62,009 nt of DNA from Nitrosospira sp. (GTDB lineage Bacteria > Pseudomonadota > Gammaproteobacteria > Burkholderiales > Nitrosomonadaceae), in assembly GCA_013450215.1 (NCBI GenBank), contig JACDSH010000013.1, positions 1 to 62,009 of the forward strand, read 5' to 3'. The notes beneath the pieces were generated by a model. The model saw nothing but the letters and a program-made list of their open reading frames with translations. It did no database searches and was not told the DNA's origin. This document shows, piece by piece, positions 17,273-27,912 of the stretch. Both the position numbers and the translations under genes were made by a program. Numbering within the stretch: the stretch's first letter is position 1; the number at the start of each line of letters is the position of its first letter.

Positions 17273-17959
17273 TCAAACGACCGATCTCCCCGAATCCAGT
17301 CGTATTCGTCTCTCGCAACGGTTCGAGATGGTCTCGTCGTGTGTGACCAGGATGAGTGTTGCCCCCCTCTCTTGATTCAGTGCGAACATCAGGTCAATGA
17401 TCTGAGAACCGGTGGTTGAATCTAGATTACCGGTCGGCTCATCGGCCATCACCAATTGTGGTTCTGTAACAAAGGCTCGTGCGATGGCGACCCTCTGCTG
17501 CTCACCCCCCGAGAGTTGTTTTGGGTAGTGTCCCAGCCTCTTCCCAAGGCCGACACGATTCAAAAGATCCATCGCTGGGTGTTGGGGGTCACGGACACCA
17601 GCCAATTCCAGTGGGAGCATCACATTCTCAAGCGCGGTCAGTGCTGGGAGTAGCTGGAATGATTGGAATACAAATCCCAGCAAACGACCTCGTAGGGCCG
17701 CCCTCCCATCCTCATCCAGTGAGAAGATATCCTCACCCGCAAGGTGAACACTCCCGCTCGAGGGAACGTCCAGACCTGCCAAGAGTCCCAATAGTGTGGA
17801 CTTACCGGATCCGGATGAGCCGATCACTGCGAGCGACTCACCCGCAATCACAGACAGATTGATATCATGTAGGATGACCAGTTCATCACTCACAGTACTG
17901 ACTTGCTTGGTCAGTGCAATTGCCTGCACAATAGGACTTAAATTAGGCTCTTCTCTCAT
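17273..17959 (-). CDS. ybbA: YbbA-type ABC ATPase
   Basis: The start at 17959 gives 228 residues, the family norm; the open frame upstream runs into tesA and is not needed. CAGGAAA lies about 8 bases before this ATG. Motifs: Walker [11 protein letters not shown]-loop [17 protein letters not shown], signature [14 protein letters not shown], Walker [13 protein letters not shown], switch LVTHD. It is the ATPase for YbbP downstream. Its start codon overlaps that of divergent tesA within a CATG. Confidence 0.9.
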   Translation of the reverse strand: MREEPNLSPIVQAIALTKQVSTVSDELVILHDINLSVIAGESLAVIGSSGSGKSTLLGLLAGLDVPSSGSVHLAGEDIFSLDEDGRAALRGRLLGFVFQSFQLLPALTALENVMLPLELAGVRDPQHPAMDLLNRVGLGKRLGHYPKQLSGGEQQRVAIARAFVTEPQLVMADEPTGNLDSTTGSQIIDLMFALNQERGATLILVTHDETISNRCERRIRLDSGRSVV

Positions 17960-18587
17960 GAAATATTTCCTGATTATTCTGTGTATTCTATCAGGCGTAG
18001 CCCCTCTCAATGCGGGCGCTGCAAATGCTTCCTCACCACACGGGACAATCATGGTCTTTGGGGATAGTATCTCATCCGGTTATGGACTCTCTCCCGGATC
18101 GGGCTGGGTCAGCCTCTTATCCAAACGTCTTCAAGAGCGGGGCCCATCACACCCTGTGGTCAATGCCAGTATCAGTGGGGATACCACCTCAAGCGGTCTT
18201 GCCCGGATCGAGCAATCACTGAAAACCCACCGCCCCGAGATCGTCATCATCGAGCTCGGTGGCAATGATGGTCTTCGGGGATCGTCCATCGACTCAATCA
18301 GCCGTAACCTCGAGGCCCTGATAGAATCCTGTCACCGAAGTCAGGCCAAGGTCCTCCTAGTCGGGATGCATCTCCCGCCCAATTATGGAGCGAACTATAC
18401 CAAAAAATTCCAAGAGATCTTCCTTCATCTCGCGAAAAAGCATCAGATCAAGGTCGTTCCATTCCTTTTTCAGGGTTTTGGCGATCAGCGTGAATTCTTT
18501 CTGGCGGATGGGATACACCCGAATACTCAAGCCCAGGAGAAGATTCTTGAGAATGTATGGCCCACTCTTCGGGTGATGATGAAGTAA
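17958..18587 (+). CDS. tesA: TesA-type multifunctional esterase/lysophospholipase (SGNH hydrolase)
   Basis: The 209-residue protein has a signal peptide ([17 protein letters not shown], cleavage near AGA/ANA at about 22-25). The SGNH blocks are all visible: GDSISSGYG (nucleophile Ser), NASISGDTTSSG (Gly), ELGGNDGLRG (Asn) and DGIHPN near the C-terminus (catalytic Asp-His). TesA acts in the periplasm as thioesterase, arylesterase and lysophospholipase. It is divergent from ybbA with overlapping start codons, as in other proteobacterial tesA/ybbAP loci. Confidence 0.9.
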   Translation: MKYFLIILCILSGVAPLNAGAANASSPHGTIMVFGDSISSGYGLSPGSGWVSLLSKRLQERGPSHPVVNASISGDTTSSGLARIEQSLKTHRPEIVIIELGGNDGLRGSSIDSISRNLEALIESCHRSQAKVLLVGMHLPPNYGANYTKKFQEIFLHLAKKHQIKVVPFLFQGFGDQREFFLADGIHPNTQAQEKILENVWPTLRVMMK

Positions 18588-18763
18588 TCACTCTGCACCA
18601 ATTCTTCTTAAAATATCCCATTGAACTTACCCTCGGTCGGGCTATACTCCTCAATTGAGAGTGTTATCCCCCGCACATCGACCCGGGCCTAGGATCGCTC
18701 TTCATACAGACTCACCCAGACTGATCCGACTCTTATTCTTAAACTCTAACCCTAAAAAATATC

Positions 18764-19471
18764 ATGATGACACCCTTCCTCGGCGAATTAATTGGCACCT
18801 GTATCTTGGTAGTCCTAGGCGACGGGATTGTCGCTAATGTGCTCCTGAACAAGACCAAGGGTCATGGGAGTGGTTGGATTGCGATCACCCTAGGCTGGTC
18901 GATGGCGGTCTTTGTTGCTGTCTACTCGGTCGCAGCCGTGAGTGGTGCCCATATCAACCCCGCAGCCAGTATCGCTCTGGCCGCAGCCGGCAAGTTCCCA
19001 TGGGCGGATGTTCCACTCTACGTTGCAGGACAGATGATCGGTGCCATGATCGGCGCTCTGATCGTGTGGATCAGCTACCGACAACACTTTGAAGAGACAC
19101 TCGATGGGGATGCCAAGCTTGCGGTGTTCTGTACCGGTCCTGCAATCAGGAGTCCACTCAATAATCTCGCATCCGAGATTATTGGAACTTTTATACTGAT
19201 ATTCGGGATTCTGAGCATGGTATCCCCCCAGAGCAGCCTCGGTTCTTTGGATGCACTCCCAGCGGCATTGCTGGTTCTGGGTATCGGACTCTCACTCGGC
19301 GGAACTACTGGATTTGCGATCAATCCAGCCCGTGATTTGGGACCCCGGATCATGCATGCCATCCTCCCAATCTCAAACAAACGGGATAGCGATTGGGGGT
19401 ATTCCTATATCCCGGTGGTGGGTCCTATCGTCGGTGGATTACTGGCCTCATTCGTCCATGGACTCTTGTGA
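18764..19471 (+). CDS. glpF: aquaglyceroporin (MIP family)
   Basis: This 235-residue channel has six hydrophobic segments and the two half-helix NPA motifs: HINPAASIALA in the first half and FAINPARDLGPR in the second. The Asp after the second NPAR is the mark of glycerol facilitators rather than water-only aquaporins. It should conduct glycerol and similar small neutral solutes across the inner membrane. No glpK or glpD is next to it. A UspA-family gene follows 27 bp after its stop, so the two may form one transcript. Confidence 0.88.
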   Translation: MMTPFLGELIGTCILVVLGDGIVANVLLNKTKGHGSGWIAITLGWSMAVFVAVYSVAAVSGAHINPAASIALAAAGKFPWADVPLYVAGQMIGAMIGALIVWISYRQHFEETLDGDAKLAVFCTGPAIRSPLNNLASEIIGTFILIFGILSMVSPQSSLGSLDALPAALLVLGIGLSLGGTTGFAINPARDLGPRIMHAILPISNKRDSDWGYSYIPVVGPIVGGLLASFVHGLL

Positions 19472-19498
19472 TCTAGAATCCATTCATCCGAAATTATC

Positions 19499-19936
19499 AT
19501 GAATGACTATCAGATTATTCTGCTCGCATTAGACCTCTCTCATGACGACGAACAGGTCATCAGCAAAGCGCGCCGAATTGCAGATCAGTACGGATCAAGG
19601 ATCTTCATCATCCATGTTCTGGATAACATCCCCATGCCTGATACCGCATACGGGACAGAGATCCCTCTGCATGAGGGACTCAATGATGAACTCCTTAACG
19701 TAAAAAAAACAAGGTTAAGTCAGATTGGGGAGGGTTTGGGTCTGGACTCATCCCAAGTCAGGATGGTCTGGGGATTACCGCATCAGGAGATCATTCGGAT
19801 GGCTGAGGATGAGTCGACAGATCTGATCATTGTCGGGTCTCACGGACGCCATGGTCTCGCTCTACTACTCGGCTCTACCGCGAGCGGGGTACTCCACCAC
19901 TCACCCTGTGACGTCTTGGCTGTCCGGCTGCGTTGA
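19499..19936 (+). CDS. UspA-family universal stress protein
   Basis: This single-domain protein of 145 residues begins IILLALDLSHDDE and ends with the nucleotide-binding loop IIVGSHGRHGLALLLGSTA. The loop reads G-X2-G-X8-G-S, one residue shorter than the usual X9 spacing, so ATP binding is likely but not certain. Such proteins dimerise in the cytoplasm and modulate stress responses. Its last 36 bases overlap the 3' end of the convergent minus-strand gene at 19901. Confidence 0.85.
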   Translation: MNDYQIILLALDLSHDDEQVISKARRIADQYGSRIFIIHVLDNIPMPDTAYGTEIPLHEGLNDELLNVKKTRLSQIGEGLGLDSSQVRMVWGLPHQEIIRMAEDESTDLIIVGSHGRHGLALLLGSTASGVLHHSPCDVLAVRLR

Positions 19937-20242
19937 CTCTCCCCTTAGGGAGATCTCGTCATTGACACTCTTAAGTAAGCTGGTATTTGATTTGATTCTT
20001 TTATCTCCCCGATACCAGGAGAACATGATGATGAATCCCAGAGCCATCTCAAATGCATTAGGTGCGGTCACACCCGACTGAATGCTGTTGAAGAGCCCGT
20101 CGATTACGGCATACGCCCCTGCAAGGGCTGTGAACTGCCAGAACCGATTTCCCCATTTGGATGACTGGTGCTTTACCAGCCAAGCATCCAACTTCTTACG
20201 CATCTCGATGAGTTCTTCATCTGTCAGGGTTTTTAGATCCAT
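19901..20242 (-). CDS. small hypothetical membrane protein
   Basis: I prefer the ATG at 20242 (113 residues), with GGAG 11-14 bases upstream; the open frame reaches a TTG at 20287 that lies within the alpha-operon terminator. The N-terminus (TDEELIEMRKKLDAWLVKH) is helical and charged, followed by one or two membrane segments (about 35-50 and 60-75) and a polar tail. I do not recognise the family. It is downstream of rplQ but separated by a terminator, and overlaps the convergent usp gene by 36 bases. Confidence 0.55.
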   Translation of the reverse strand: MDLKTLTDEELIEMRKKLDAWLVKHQSSKWGNRFWQFTALAGAYAVIDGLFNSIQSGVTAPNAFEMALGFIIMFSWYRGDKRIKSNTSLLKSVNDEISLRGESTQPDSQDVTG

Positions 20243-20285
20243 CCGAATCGCCGCTCCAATCAGATCGTTTAATAGTGACTTGAGC

Positions 20286-20313
20286 AAAAAAGCCGGGGTC
20301 AGCCGGCTTTTTT
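20286..20313. terminator. terminator at the end of the alpha operon
   Basis: The stem AAAAAAGCCGG/CCGGCTTTTTT with a 6-base loop is a strong intrinsic terminator in both directions. It lies 24 bases after the rplQ stop and closes the ribosomal protein cluster. Confidence 0.92.
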
Positions 20314-20336
20314 ATGATGAGACTTATGTAACTCGA

Positions 20337-20738
20337 TTACTTGTCTGTACCAGAACTCGTTGATGAGACCTCGACCTGTTCAGGTCTATCCATCAACTCG
20401 ACCAGTGCCATGGGTGCATTATCCCCTTGGCGAAATCCAAATTTCAGTATCCTTAAGTATCCGCCATTTCGCTTGAGGTAGCGGGGCCCTAGTTCAGAGA
20501 AAAGTTTGCCCACCATATCACGGTCGCGGAGGCGGTTGAATGCCAAACGACGGTTCGCCAATGTTGGCTTCTTGCCCAGTGTAATCATCGGTTCGATGAC
20601 ACGACGTAACTCCTTGGCCTTGGGCAAGGTTGTCTTGATGACCTCATGCTTTAACAACGAGTTCGTCATATTCCGCAGCATCGCCAGACGATGGCTGCTT
20701 GTACGGTTTAACTTTCTCAGGCCATTATGATGCCTCAT
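20337..20738 (-). CDS. rplQ: 50S ribosomal protein L17
   Basis: The 133-residue protein opens [17 protein letters not shown], the L17 signature, and carries the [19 protein letters not shown] helix. It has a short acidic/serine tail absent from the conserved core. The start overlaps the end of rpoA by 14 bases, so translation is coupled. It is the last gene of the alpha operon (rpsM-rpsK-rpsD-rpoA-rplQ). Confidence 0.97.
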   Translation of the reverse strand: MRHHNGLRKLNRTSSHRLAMLRNMTNSLLKHEVIKTTLPKAKELRRVIEPMITLGKKPTLANRRLAFNRLRDRDMVGKLFSELGPRYLKRNGGYLRILKFGFRQGDNAPMALVELMDRPEQVEVSSTSSGTDK

Positions 20739-21729
20739 GACTTATTTCCTTATTGCTTTTCTCAAGATTGACAGGCAGCCAATTTTCTAACTTCATCCCC
20801 AACGAGAGTCCATGTGTGGCTAGGACTTCTTTAATCTCGTTAAGTGATTTTCTACCGAGGTTTGGTGTTCTCAAGAGCTCAGACTCGCTACGCTGAATCA
20901 GATCCCCGATATAGTAAATATTCTCAGCCTTCAGACAGTTGGCTGATCTGACCGTCAGTTCAAGGTCATCGACAGGACGGAGCAGAACTGGATCCACTTG
21001 TGGTGTCTTGGGTTGCTCGATTTGTACCGGCGTCCCTTTAAGGTCCGTAAAGACAGACAACTGCTCAACCATAACCTTAGCTGCATACCGTATCGCCTCT
21101 TCAGGGTCGACCACGCCATTGGTCTCGATATCCATAACCAATCGATCCAAATCAGTACGCTGCTCAACCCGAGCACTCTCAACCGAGTAGCTGACACGAC
21201 GGACCGGGCTAAATGAGGCGTCCAACAGAATACTTCCGACGGTGCGGCTTCCCTTCTCGATCAGGCGCGTCGATCCTGGAACATAGCCACGACCTTCCGC
21301 GACCGTGATCTGCATGTCTAACTTACCACCAGCGGTTAGGTGCGCAATAATATGCTCAGGGTTTAGGATCTCGACATCATGTCCTGCATCGATATCCCCT
21401 GCTGTGACCAGCCCCGCACCCTCTTTCTTCAACGTCAGTACCGTCTCTGTCCGGTTGTGAAGTTTAAGAACAATACCCTTCAGATTGAGCAGGATATCAA
21501 CCACATCCTCCTGTACACCATCGAGAGCTGAGTATTCATGGACCACACCGCTGATCAGTACCTCTGTCGGCGCAAATCCTGGCATGGAGGACAATAATAT
21601 CCGGCGCAGTGCATTGCCCAGTGTATGACCATAGCCCCGTTCAAATGGCTCCATGGTGACCTTTGCATGGAGTGGCGATATATTCTGGACATCGATAATA
21701 CGTGGCGTTAAAAATGTATTCCTAGACAT
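20725..21729 (-). CDS. rpoA: RNA polymerase alpha subunit
   Basis: The 334-residue protein has both alpha domains. The N-terminal assembly domain includes [20 protein letters not shown] (about 27-46), needed for dimerisation and beta/beta' binding. The C-terminal domain (about 250-320, [21 protein letters not shown] and [14 protein letters not shown]) contacts UP elements and activators. It follows rpsD by 34 bp. Confidence 0.98.
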   Translation of the reverse strand: MSRNTFLTPRIIDVQNISPLHAKVTMEPFERGYGHTLGNALRRILLSSMPGFAPTEVLISGVVHEYSALDGVQEDVVDILLNLKGIVLKLHNRTETVLTLKKEGAGLVTAGDIDAGHDVEILNPEHIIAHLTAGGKLDMQITVAEGRGYVPGSTRLIEKGSRTVGSILLDASFSPVRRVSYSVESARVEQRTDLDRLVMDIETNGVVDPEEAIRYAAKVMVEQLSVFTDLKGTPVQIEQPKTPQVDPVLLRPVDDLELTVRSANCLKAENIYYIGDLIQRSESELLRTPNLGRKSLNEIKEVLATHGLSLGMKLENWLPVNLEKSNKEISHEAS

Positions 21730-21763
21730 GGCCTAATCCTTATGCAGAAATCTTGTTATTTAA

Positions 21764-22390
21764 TTACTTAGAATACAGTTCGATGACGAGAGATTCATTA
21801 ATCGTCGCCGGCAGCTCAGATCTCTCGGGCTTCGCCTTGAATGTTCCCTTCATGGCCTTCACATCCATCGTGATCCATTCAGGGAAGGCGCGCTGTTCAG
21901 CAGCTTCCAATGCGGATTTAATACGGAGATGATTCTTAGCCTTTTCAGTGACCTCGAGAACGTCACCCGGCTTGACTTGGTATGAGGGGATATTCACTCG
22001 ACGTCCATTCACGAGTATTGCATTGTGTCTGACGATCTGACGTGCTTCTGAACGTGATCCGCCAAAACCCATCCTGTATGAAACGGTATCCAGACGGCAC
22101 TCAAGTAATTGCAGAAGATTCTCACCGGTGATGCCTCTCTGACGGTCTGCCAGCTTGTAACTGTTACGGAACTGACGCTCTAAAATTCCGTACATACGGC
22201 GAATCTTTTGCTTTTCACGGAGCTGAACACCATAGCCAGAGAGACGACCACTCTTTTGTCCATGCTGACCAGGGGCATAGTTCCGTCGCTCAATTGAACA
22301 CTTATCGGTGAAGCATTTTTCTGCCTTCAAGAATAGCTTCTCGCCTTCTCGGCGGCACTGGCGGCATTTAGGATCTAGATTTCTGGCCAC
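21764..22390 (-). CDS. rpsD: 30S ribosomal protein S4
   Basis: The 208-residue protein has the S4 RNA-binding domain ([22 protein letters not shown]) in its second half. The N-terminus carries four cysteines in a CxxC...C...C arrangement (about residues 9, 12, 26, 31), so this is the zinc-binding (C+) form. S4 nucleates 30S assembly and in some bacteria represses the alpha operon. Confidence 0.98.
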   Translation of the reverse strand: MARNLDPKCRQCRREGEKLFLKAEKCFTDKCSIERRNYAPGQHGQKSGRLSGYGVQLREKQKIRRMYGILERQFRNSYKLADRQRGITGENLLQLLECRLDTVSYRMGFGGSRSEARQIVRHNAILVNGRRVNIPSYQVKPGDVLEVTEKAKNHLRIKSALEAAEQRAFPEWITMDVKAMKGTFKAKPERSELPATINESLVIELYSK

Positions 22391-22401
22391 AAATTACTCC
22401 C

Positions 22402-22791
22402 TTAAATACGACGTTTTTTCGGTGGACGGCATCCATTATGCGGAACCGGCGTCACATCCGAAATACTGGTGATTTTAAAGCCTGCTGCATTTAATGCACG
22501 TACAGCAGATTCGCGCCCGGGTCCGGGTCCCTTGATCCGTACCTCGAGATTCTTAACGCCACACTCCTGTGCAACCTTTCCGGCCTGTTCTGCCGCGACC
22601 TGGGCTGCGAATGGAGTGCTTTTACGTGACCCCTTAAATCCCGCCCCACCCGAAGTGGCCCAGGAGAGCGCATTACCTTGACGGTCTGTGATCGTCACGA
22701 TCGTATTATTAAAGGAGGCATGAATATGGGCGATCCCTTCCGCCACATTCTTCTTGATCTTCTTTCTTACCCGGGTAGCTGCTTTTACCAT
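22402..22791 (-). CDS. rpsK: 30S ribosomal protein S11
   Basis: The 129-residue length is the family norm. [17 protein letters not shown] near residue 25 and the terminal [13 protein letters not shown] are diagnostic. S11 sits on the platform of the 30S subunit. It follows rpsM by 49 bp and precedes rpsD by 11 bp. Confidence 0.98.
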   Translation of the reverse strand: MVKAATRVRKKIKKNVAEGIAHIHASFNNTIVTITDRQGNALSWATSGGAGFKGSRKSTPFAAQVAAEQAGKVAQECGVKNLEVRIKGPGPGRESAVRALNAAGFKITSISDVTPVPHNGCRPPKKRRI

Positions 22792-22840
22792 GTCTGGCTA
22801 TTCCTTTACATTACGGCTTAAATTCTTCAAATTCTCGGAT

Positions 22841-23221
22841 TTATTTTGAGGCTGGCTTTGCATTGGTAGAACGGACCGCCTTGCGTGGCCCCTTACGTGT
22901 TCTGGCATTGGTACGGGTCCTCTGACCCCTGACCGGCAGACCTCGTCTATGACGTGTACCCCGGTAGCATCCCAGATCCATCAAGCGCTTGATATTCATC
23001 GATACCTCACGGCGAAGATCACCCTCGACCGTAAACTTGGCAACGCTGTCACGTACCTTTTCCATCTGAGCATCGGTGATATCCTTGACCTTGGTCGATC
23101 CAGCGATACCGAGTGAGGCACAGATCTGGCGTGCTCGTGTCCGACCGATACCATAGATCAACGTTAATGCAATCTCTGCGTGCTGATGATTCGGGATATT
23201 TACCCCAGCGATACGGGCCAT
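22841..23221 (-). CDS. rpsM: 30S ribosomal protein S13
   Basis: The 126-residue protein begins [20 protein letters not shown] and ends with the basic [16 protein letters not shown] tail that reaches into the decoding region. It is the first gene of the conventional alpha operon here, with rpmJ just upstream. A purine-poor leader of about 60 bp separates it from rpmJ. Confidence 0.98.
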   Translation of the reverse strand: MARIAGVNIPNHQHAEIALTLIYGIGRTRARQICASLGIAGSTKVKDITDAQMEKVRDSVAKFTVEGDLRREVSMNIKRLMDLGCYRGTRHRRGLPVRGQRTRTNARTRKGPRKAVRSTNAKPASK

Positions 23222-23281
23222 ACGTTTTTATCCTACAAATAAAAGTGCAAAATTATAACACCGAATGACCTGACTGCCCAT

Positions 23282-23395
23282 TCAACCTTGGCGCTGTTTA
23301 TGCCGCGGATCTGTACAGATCACACGGACAACACGGTTCCGCCGGATGATCTTGCAATTACGGCAAATCTTTTTAACTGATGCCCATACCTTCAT
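23282..23395 (-). CDS. rpmJ: 50S ribosomal protein L36
   Basis: I translated this 37-residue gene directly: it begins [19 protein letters not shown] and ends DPRHKQRQG. Cysteines at 11, 14 and 27 and a His at 32 form the zinc ribbon, so it is the zinc-containing L36 paralogue. An AGAAGA purine stretch precedes the ATG. It lies between infA and rpsM. Confidence 0.95.
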   Translation of the reverse strand: MKVWASVKKICRNCKIIRRNRVVRVICTDPRHKQRQG

Positions 23396-23412
23396 ATCTT
23401 CTTCTCCTTGCA

Positions 23413-23631
23413 CTACTTGGCACGGAAGGTGATCCGTGCCCTGCTTAAATCATATGGTGTCAGATCAACAGTCACCTTATCACCTGGTAAAATTCTGATG
23501 TAATGCATCCTCATCTTGCCTGAGATGTGACCGAGCACGACATGTCCGTTTTCGAGCTTGACTCTGAATGTTGCGTTAGGCAACGTCTCCAGGATCTCGC
23601 CTTGCATCTGTATCGTTTCTTCCTTTGCCAT
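23413..23631 (-). CDS. infA: translation initiation factor IF-1
   Basis: The 72-residue protein is a single OB-fold (S1-like) domain, [20 protein letters not shown] at the start and [18 protein letters not shown] at the end. IF-1 occupies the A site during initiation. The infA position between secY and rpmJ is common in Betaproteobacteria. Confidence 0.97.
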   Translation of the reverse strand: MAKEETIQMQGEILETLPNATFRVKLENGHVVLGHISGKMRMHYIRILPGDKVTVDLTPYDLSRARITFRAK

Positions 23632-23648
23632 CCTATCCTTATTCGACT

Positions 23649-24977
23649 CTACCGCGCCGGCAATCCGCCGCCACCCTTGAAGTTCGTTTTCTTCAAGAGG
23701 CTTTCATACTGTTGTGACATGACATACGACTGGACCTGGGACATGAAGTCCATCGTCACCACCACAATGATGAGTAGTGATGTCCCACCAAAGTAAAATG
23801 GAACGTTCCACTTCAGAATCAGAAACTCAGGCAATAAGCAGACTAACGTAACATAAATAGCACCTGCCAAGGTCAGACGGAGCATGATCTTTTCAATATA
23901 CTTAGCCGTCTGCTCACCCGGACGTATTCCGGGTATAAATGCACTGCTCTTTTTCAGATTATCTGCCGTTTCCTTAGGGTTAAACACCAAGGCGGTATAG
24001 AAGAAACAGAAAAATATAATCATCGCTGCATATAACAGCACATAGACTGGCTGCCCTGGAGACAATGCCCCGCTGATATCTTTTAGCCATGCCATTGATT
24101 CACCGGTCGCGAACCATCCTGCGACTGTGGCAGGGAATAGAATCATGCTAGACGCAAAGATCGGTGGTATGACCCCAGCCATATTCAGCTTTAAGGGAAG
24201 ATGGGAACTCTGGCCCCCATACACTTTATTACCGACCTGACGCTTGGCATAATTGACCAGTATCTTGCGCTGGCCCTTCTCTACAAATACGACGAATGCT
24301 GTGACCAGTGCTACCGCTGCAAATATTCCAAGAGCAACCAGGAAGTGCATCGCACCGGTGCTGACCAGATCAAGAGTTCCCCCGATCGCGCTGGGTAATC
24401 CTGCAACAATTCCCGCAAAAATGATCAGAGAGATACCATTGCCGATACCACGCTCTGTAATCTGCTCGCCCAGCCACATCAAAAATATAGTTCCTGTGAC
24501 CAGTGTGACCACGGTCGTCATCACGAACATCGGACCAGGCTGTATCACCAACCCTGCCTGTGATTGCAGTGCAATCGATATTCCATAACCCTGAACAAGA
24601 GCAAGGCCCAATGTCCCGTAACGGGTGTACTGAGTAATCTTACGGCGACCCGCCTCTCCTTCCTTCTTCAGCGCTTCCAAATACGGAAAAGCTACCGTCC
24701 CCAATTGCATGATGATCGATGCCGAGATATAGGGCATGATCCCGAGAGCGAATATTGAAAAGCGCGAGAGCGCTCCCCCGGAGAACATATTAAACATCCC
24801 GAGTATGCCGCTCTGTTGAGAGTCAAATAAGTCCTTCAGCACCACCGGGTCAATCCCCGGGACCGGGACATGTGCCCCGATCCGGTAGACGATCAGCGCC
24901 AACACCAAAAACCAGAGCCGGCGCTTTAGATCACCGAGCTTTCCGGAAAGACCTCTCAGAGAATCGTTAGCAGCCAA
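23649..24977 (-). CDS. secY: protein translocase subunit SecY
   Basis: The 442-residue channel protein has ten predicted membrane helices. It includes the plug region near [20 protein letters not shown] and the cytoplasmic loops with [18 protein letters not shown] and the conserved GIRPGEQTA segment. It forms the Sec channel with SecE (encoded at 59683) and SecG. It is the last large gene of the spc operon, 14 bp after rplO. Confidence 0.98.
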   Translation of the reverse strand: MAANDSLRGLSGKLGDLKRRLWFLVLALIVYRIGAHVPVPGIDPVVLKDLFDSQQSGILGMFNMFSGGALSRFSIFALGIMPYISASIIMQLGTVAFPYLEALKKEGEAGRRKITQYTRYGTLGLALVQGYGISIALQSQAGLVIQPGPMFVMTTVVTLVTGTIFLMWLGEQITERGIGNGISLIIFAGIVAGLPSAIGGTLDLVSTGAMHFLVALGIFAAVALVTAFVVFVEKGQRKILVNYAKRQVGNKVYGGQSSHLPLKLNMAGVIPPIFASSMILFPATVAGWFATGESMAWLKDISGALSPGQPVYVLLYAAMIIFFCFFYTALVFNPKETADNLKKSSAFIPGIRPGEQTAKYIEKIMLRLTLAGAIYVTLVCLLPEFLILKWNVPFYFGGTSLLIIVVVTMDFMSQVQSYVMSQQYESLLKKTNFKGGGGLPAR

Positions 24978-24991
24978 TCTCTTCCCCGACC

Positions 24992-25429
24992 TTATACTGC
25001 GCCGATGCTGCCGCCGGCAGTCTCAATGGCTGCCTTAGCACCCTTAGTCACTGCAATCCCTTGTAACGTAATGGCACGTTCAATCTTGCCCGATAGAATG
25101 ACCTTGGCAAAAAGCGCCCCACTCGGAACAACACCCGATTGCTTGAGAACTAGGATATCGATCGTATCAATCGGTAACCGGTTCAGATCAGAAAGACGAA
25201 CTTCGACCGTATCACCCCGTGTTGGTGAGATGAATCCACGTTTGGGTAGTCTACGTTGAAGAGGCATCTGACCCCCTTCAAATCCAACCTTATGGAATCC
25301 ACCTGTACGTGATTTTTGACCTTTATGACCCCGACCTGCAGTCTTACCAATCCCCGAACCAATTCCACGACCGACACGTCTCTTCGCGTGCTTGGAACCC
25401 TCACCCGGCTTAATCGTATTGAGTCTCAT
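24992..25429 (-). CDS. rplO: 50S ribosomal protein L15
   Basis: The 145-residue protein has the Gly/Arg-rich N-terminal tail ([23 protein letters not shown]) that threads into 23S rRNA, and a globular C-terminal domain. Its start is 2 bp after the rpmD stop. Confidence 0.97.
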   Translation of the reverse strand: MRLNTIKPGEGSKHAKRRVGRGIGSGIGKTAGRGHKGQKSRTGGFHKVGFEGGQMPLQRRLPKRGFISPTRGDTVEVRLSDLNRLPIDTIDILVLKQSGVVPSGALFAKVILSGKIERAITLQGIAVTKGAKAAIETAGGSIGAV

Positions 25430-25431
25430 CT

Positions 25432-25620
25432 CTAGGCCTCAACTTTAACGAGGTAATAGACTTTATTAATCATTCCACGAACAGACGGCGTGTCCTCTAA
25501 TTCAGACTTGCTATTCACACCCCTTAGCCCTAATCCACGAACGGTTGCTCGGTGTGATTGCTTGGTCCCGATGATGCTCTTAATCAGAGTCAGCTTAATC
25601 TTTTTGCCGGTCTCACTCAT
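25432..25620 (-). CDS. rpmD: 50S ribosomal protein L30
   Basis: This 62-residue protein has [25 protein letters not shown], the L30 core. Its start overlaps the rpsE stop by 4 bases (ATGA). Confidence 0.96.
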   Translation of the reverse strand: MSETGKKIKLTLIKSIIGTKQSHRATVRGLGLRGVNSKSELEDTPSVRGMINKVYYLVKVEA

Positions 25621-26159
25621 TTTGCCGTCCCCATGACCTCTTCCACACTCTTACCGCGCTTGGCAGCAATGTCGGACGGGGTATTCATCAACTGCAATCC
25701 ATGAAGAGTTGCTCTCACAACATTATAGGGATTGGTCGATCCGATACACTTGGCAAGAATATTATGAACACCCATCACTTCAAATATGGCTCTCATCGGA
25801 CCACCGGCAATGATACCGGTACCTTCTGATGCGGGCTGCATGTAGACCTTAGCAGCACCATGCCGACCGATCACGGGATGGTGTAGCGTCCCATTCTTCA
25901 GGTTCACCTTGATCATTTTACGACGAGCCTCGTCCATCGCCTTCTGAACCGCGACCGGGACCTCACGGGACTTACCCTTTCCCATCCCAACACTTCCATC
26001 GCCATTACCAACGACGGTGAGTGCAGCAAATCCGAGAATACGTCCTCCCTTAACGACCTTGGTCACACGATTAATCGCAACCAATTTCTCCTTAAGCCCG
26101 TCCCCACGATCCTCACCTTGTTGGGACTTACCTTGACTCCTTCCTTGCATCTTAGCCAC
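25617..26159 (-). CDS. rpsE: 30S ribosomal protein S5
   Basis: The 180-residue protein has an N-terminal double-stranded RNA-binding-like domain ([27 protein letters not shown]) and a C-terminal domain ending near GKSVEEV. The extra N-terminal [21 protein letters not shown] is polar and probably disordered. It follows rplR by 14 bp. Confidence 0.97.
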   Translation of the reverse strand: MAKMQGRSQGKSQQGEDRGDGLKEKLVAINRVTKVVKGGRILGFAALTVVGNGDGSVGMGKGKSREVPVAVQKAMDEARRKMIKVNLKNGTLHHPVIGRHGAAKVYMQPASEGTGIIAGGPMRAIFEVMGVHNILAKCIGSTNPYNVVRATLHGLQLMNTPSDIAAKRGKSVEEVMGTAK

Positions 26160-26173
26160 TATTTAATCCTCAC

Positions 26174-26530
26174 TTAGAATTTGAGGCCATGTTCACGGGC
26201 AGCCTCGGCCAATGCTTTAACCCGGCCATGATATCTGAAGCCAGAACGGTCAAATGCAACCGTCTCGATCCCCAGGCCTTTAGATTTCTCTGCAATACGC
26301 TTGCCGATTGCTGCTGCGGCATCGATCGTTCCACCATTCTGAAGAAGAGTCCGAACCTCAGGCTCTAGGGTTGATGCGCTGGCCAATACCTTTCCACCAG
26401 TGCCATCGATGACTTGTGCGTAGATATGGCAGTTGGTCCGGTGTATCGACAGACGGACCACCTTGAGTTCTGCGATCTTGGCACGGGTTTGACGCGCACG
26501 GCGCAGTCTGGATTCGTTCGAGTTAAGCAT
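26174..26530 (-). CDS. rplR: 50S ribosomal protein L18
   Basis: The 118-residue protein binds 5S r[23 protein letters not shown] at the N-terminus and [20 protein letters not shown] near the C-terminus are family motifs. It follows rplF by 11 bp in the spc operon. Confidence 0.97.
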   Translation of the reverse strand: MLNSNESRLRRARQTRAKIAELKVVRLSIHRTNCHIYAQVIDGTGGKVLASASTLEPEVRTLLQNGGTIDAAAAIGKRIAEKSKGLGIETVAFDRSGFRYHGRVKALAEAAREHGLKF

Positions 26531-26541
26531 ATCTTCCTTGA

Positions 26542-27075
26542 TTACTTCTTCTTGGTCTCTTTCATGACGATGACTTCATCCGCGTAACGTACACCCTTAC
26601 CCTTGTAAGGTTCAGGCTTACGATAAGCACGTACCTCCGCAGCAACCTGTCCTACCTGCTGCTTATCAATTCCCTTGATCAGAATTTCGGTTTGCGTGGG
26701 CGTCTCGACCTTAATCCCTGCTGGCATCTTGTGCGCAACCGGGTGCGAGAATCCTAGTGTTAAGTTCAGCAACTCACCCGCAGCTGCAGCACGGTATCCC
26801 ACCCCAACGAGCAGAAGCTTCTTCTCAAATCCCTTGGTCACACCGTGCACCATATTCGCTAAGAGCGCCCTCATTGTCCCCGACATCGCGTTTGATTGTT
26901 TTGAATTATTGGCAATCTTAACCAGCAACTGATCACCGGTATGCTCTATGGTGACATCTGGATTAAGATTACGCTGCAAGGTCCCCAGAGGGCCCTTCAC
27001 TGTAATCTCAGTTGAGGTCATCTTGACTTCAACATTAGATGGTACGGGTACCGGATTCTTTCCTACTCGAGACAT
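26542..27075 (-). CDS. rplF: 50S ribosomal protein L6
   Basis: The 177-residue protein has two related L6 domains and the conserved C-terminal [14 protein letters not shown] segment that contacts 23S rRNA near the factor-binding site. It starts 11 bp after the rpsH stop. Confidence 0.98.
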   Translation of the reverse strand: MSRVGKNPVPVPSNVEVKMTSTEITVKGPLGTLQRNLNPDVTIEHTGDQLLVKIANNSKQSNAMSGTMRALLANMVHGVTKGFEKKLLLVGVGYRAAAAGELLNLTLGFSHPVAHKMPAGIKVETPTQTEILIKGIDKQQVGQVAAEVRAYRKPEPYKGKGVRYADEVIVMKETKKK

Positions 27076-27086
27076 TTTCTATACCC

Positions 27087-27482
27087 CTAAGCTACGATAC
27101 ACAAGACTTCGCCGCCTATACCATTGGCCCGAGCCTTACGTTCGGTCATGACACCCCTCGATGTCGATACAATCGCGACCCCAAGGCCATTCATCACGGT
27201 CGGGAGCTTGTCACTCGCCTTATAGATGCGTAAACCCGGACGGCTGATCCGTTCAATCTTTTCGATGACGGGTCTACCAGCGTAGTATTTAAGATTGATC
27301 TCTAGTGTCGGCTTTCCGTCTGAATCTCTCATCGCAAAGTGATCGATATATCCTTCATCTTTTAACACCTGAGCAATGGCAGACTTCAATTTAGAGCCCG
27401 GCATCGCTACAGCGGTTTTTTCAGCAAGCTGAGCGTTACGTATACGCGTCAGCATATCTGCTATGGGGTCACTCATGCTCAT
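27087..27482 (-). CDS. rpsH: 30S ribosomal protein S8
   Basis: The 131-residue protein opens with [14 protein letters not shown] and closes with [17 protein letters not shown], both diagnostic. S8 binds 16S rRNA helix 21 and in E. coli also represses the spc operon. About 117 bp separate it from rpsN, longer than other gaps here; a TTGACA hexamer occurs there but without a matching -10. Confidence 0.97.
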   Translation of the reverse strand: MSMSDPIADMLTRIRNAQLAEKTAVAMPGSKLKSAIAQVLKDEGYIDHFAMRDSDGKPTLEINLKYYAGRPVIEKIERISRPGLRIYKASDKLPTVMNGLGVAIVSTSRGVMTERKARANGIGGEVLCIVA

Positions 27483-27599
27483 CGAGGGGTACCTCTAAAA
27501 ATACAATCTATGTCAAAGACTCTGTTATCAGTGTTTACTATTTTTTGCACGGCACCTGCCTAAATTCTTTGTTATTCTGAATATTGATATGGGTCAGGA

Positions 27600-27905
27600 T
27601 TACCAACTGGCCTTAGCCATTCCAGGAATCTCACCCTTCATTGCGAAATCCCGAAGCTTACTACGACCCAGTCCAAACTTGCTGTAGACACCACGAGGAC
27701 GACCGGTCAGTGAGCAACGATTCCTCAGCCGAACAGGGCTCGCATTACGTGGCAGTGTCTGAAGCTTAATCCGTGCTGAATGCCGGTCCTCATCACTTGC
27801 CTTGGGATTATTAATCACAACAAATAACTCCGCACGGTAGGCAGCATACTTCTTAACTGTCTCACGTCGCTTTAAATCTCGGTTGATTACAGCTATCTTG
27901 GCCAT
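27600..27905 (-). CDS. rpsN: 30S ribosomal protein S14 (zinc-independent type)
   Basis: The ATG at 27905 ([14 protein letters not shown]) gives 101 residues, the normal long form; the open frame upstream overlaps rplE. No CxxC pairs are present, so this is the zinc-free S14 type, unlike the zinc-binding S4 and L36 encoded nearby. The C-terminal [19 protein letters not shown] is characteristic. Confidence 0.97.
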   Translation of the reverse strand: MAKIAVINRDLKRRETVKKYAAYRAELFVVINNPKASDEDRHSARIKLQTLPRNASPVRLRNRCSLTGRPRGVYSKFGLGRSKLRDFAMKGEIPGMAKASW

Positions 27906-27912
27906 GACATCC

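Noticed and set aside
27483-27599. Internal promoter between rpsN and rpsH
   Set aside because: A TTGACA hexamer is present but there is no -10-like hexamer at 16-18 bases.
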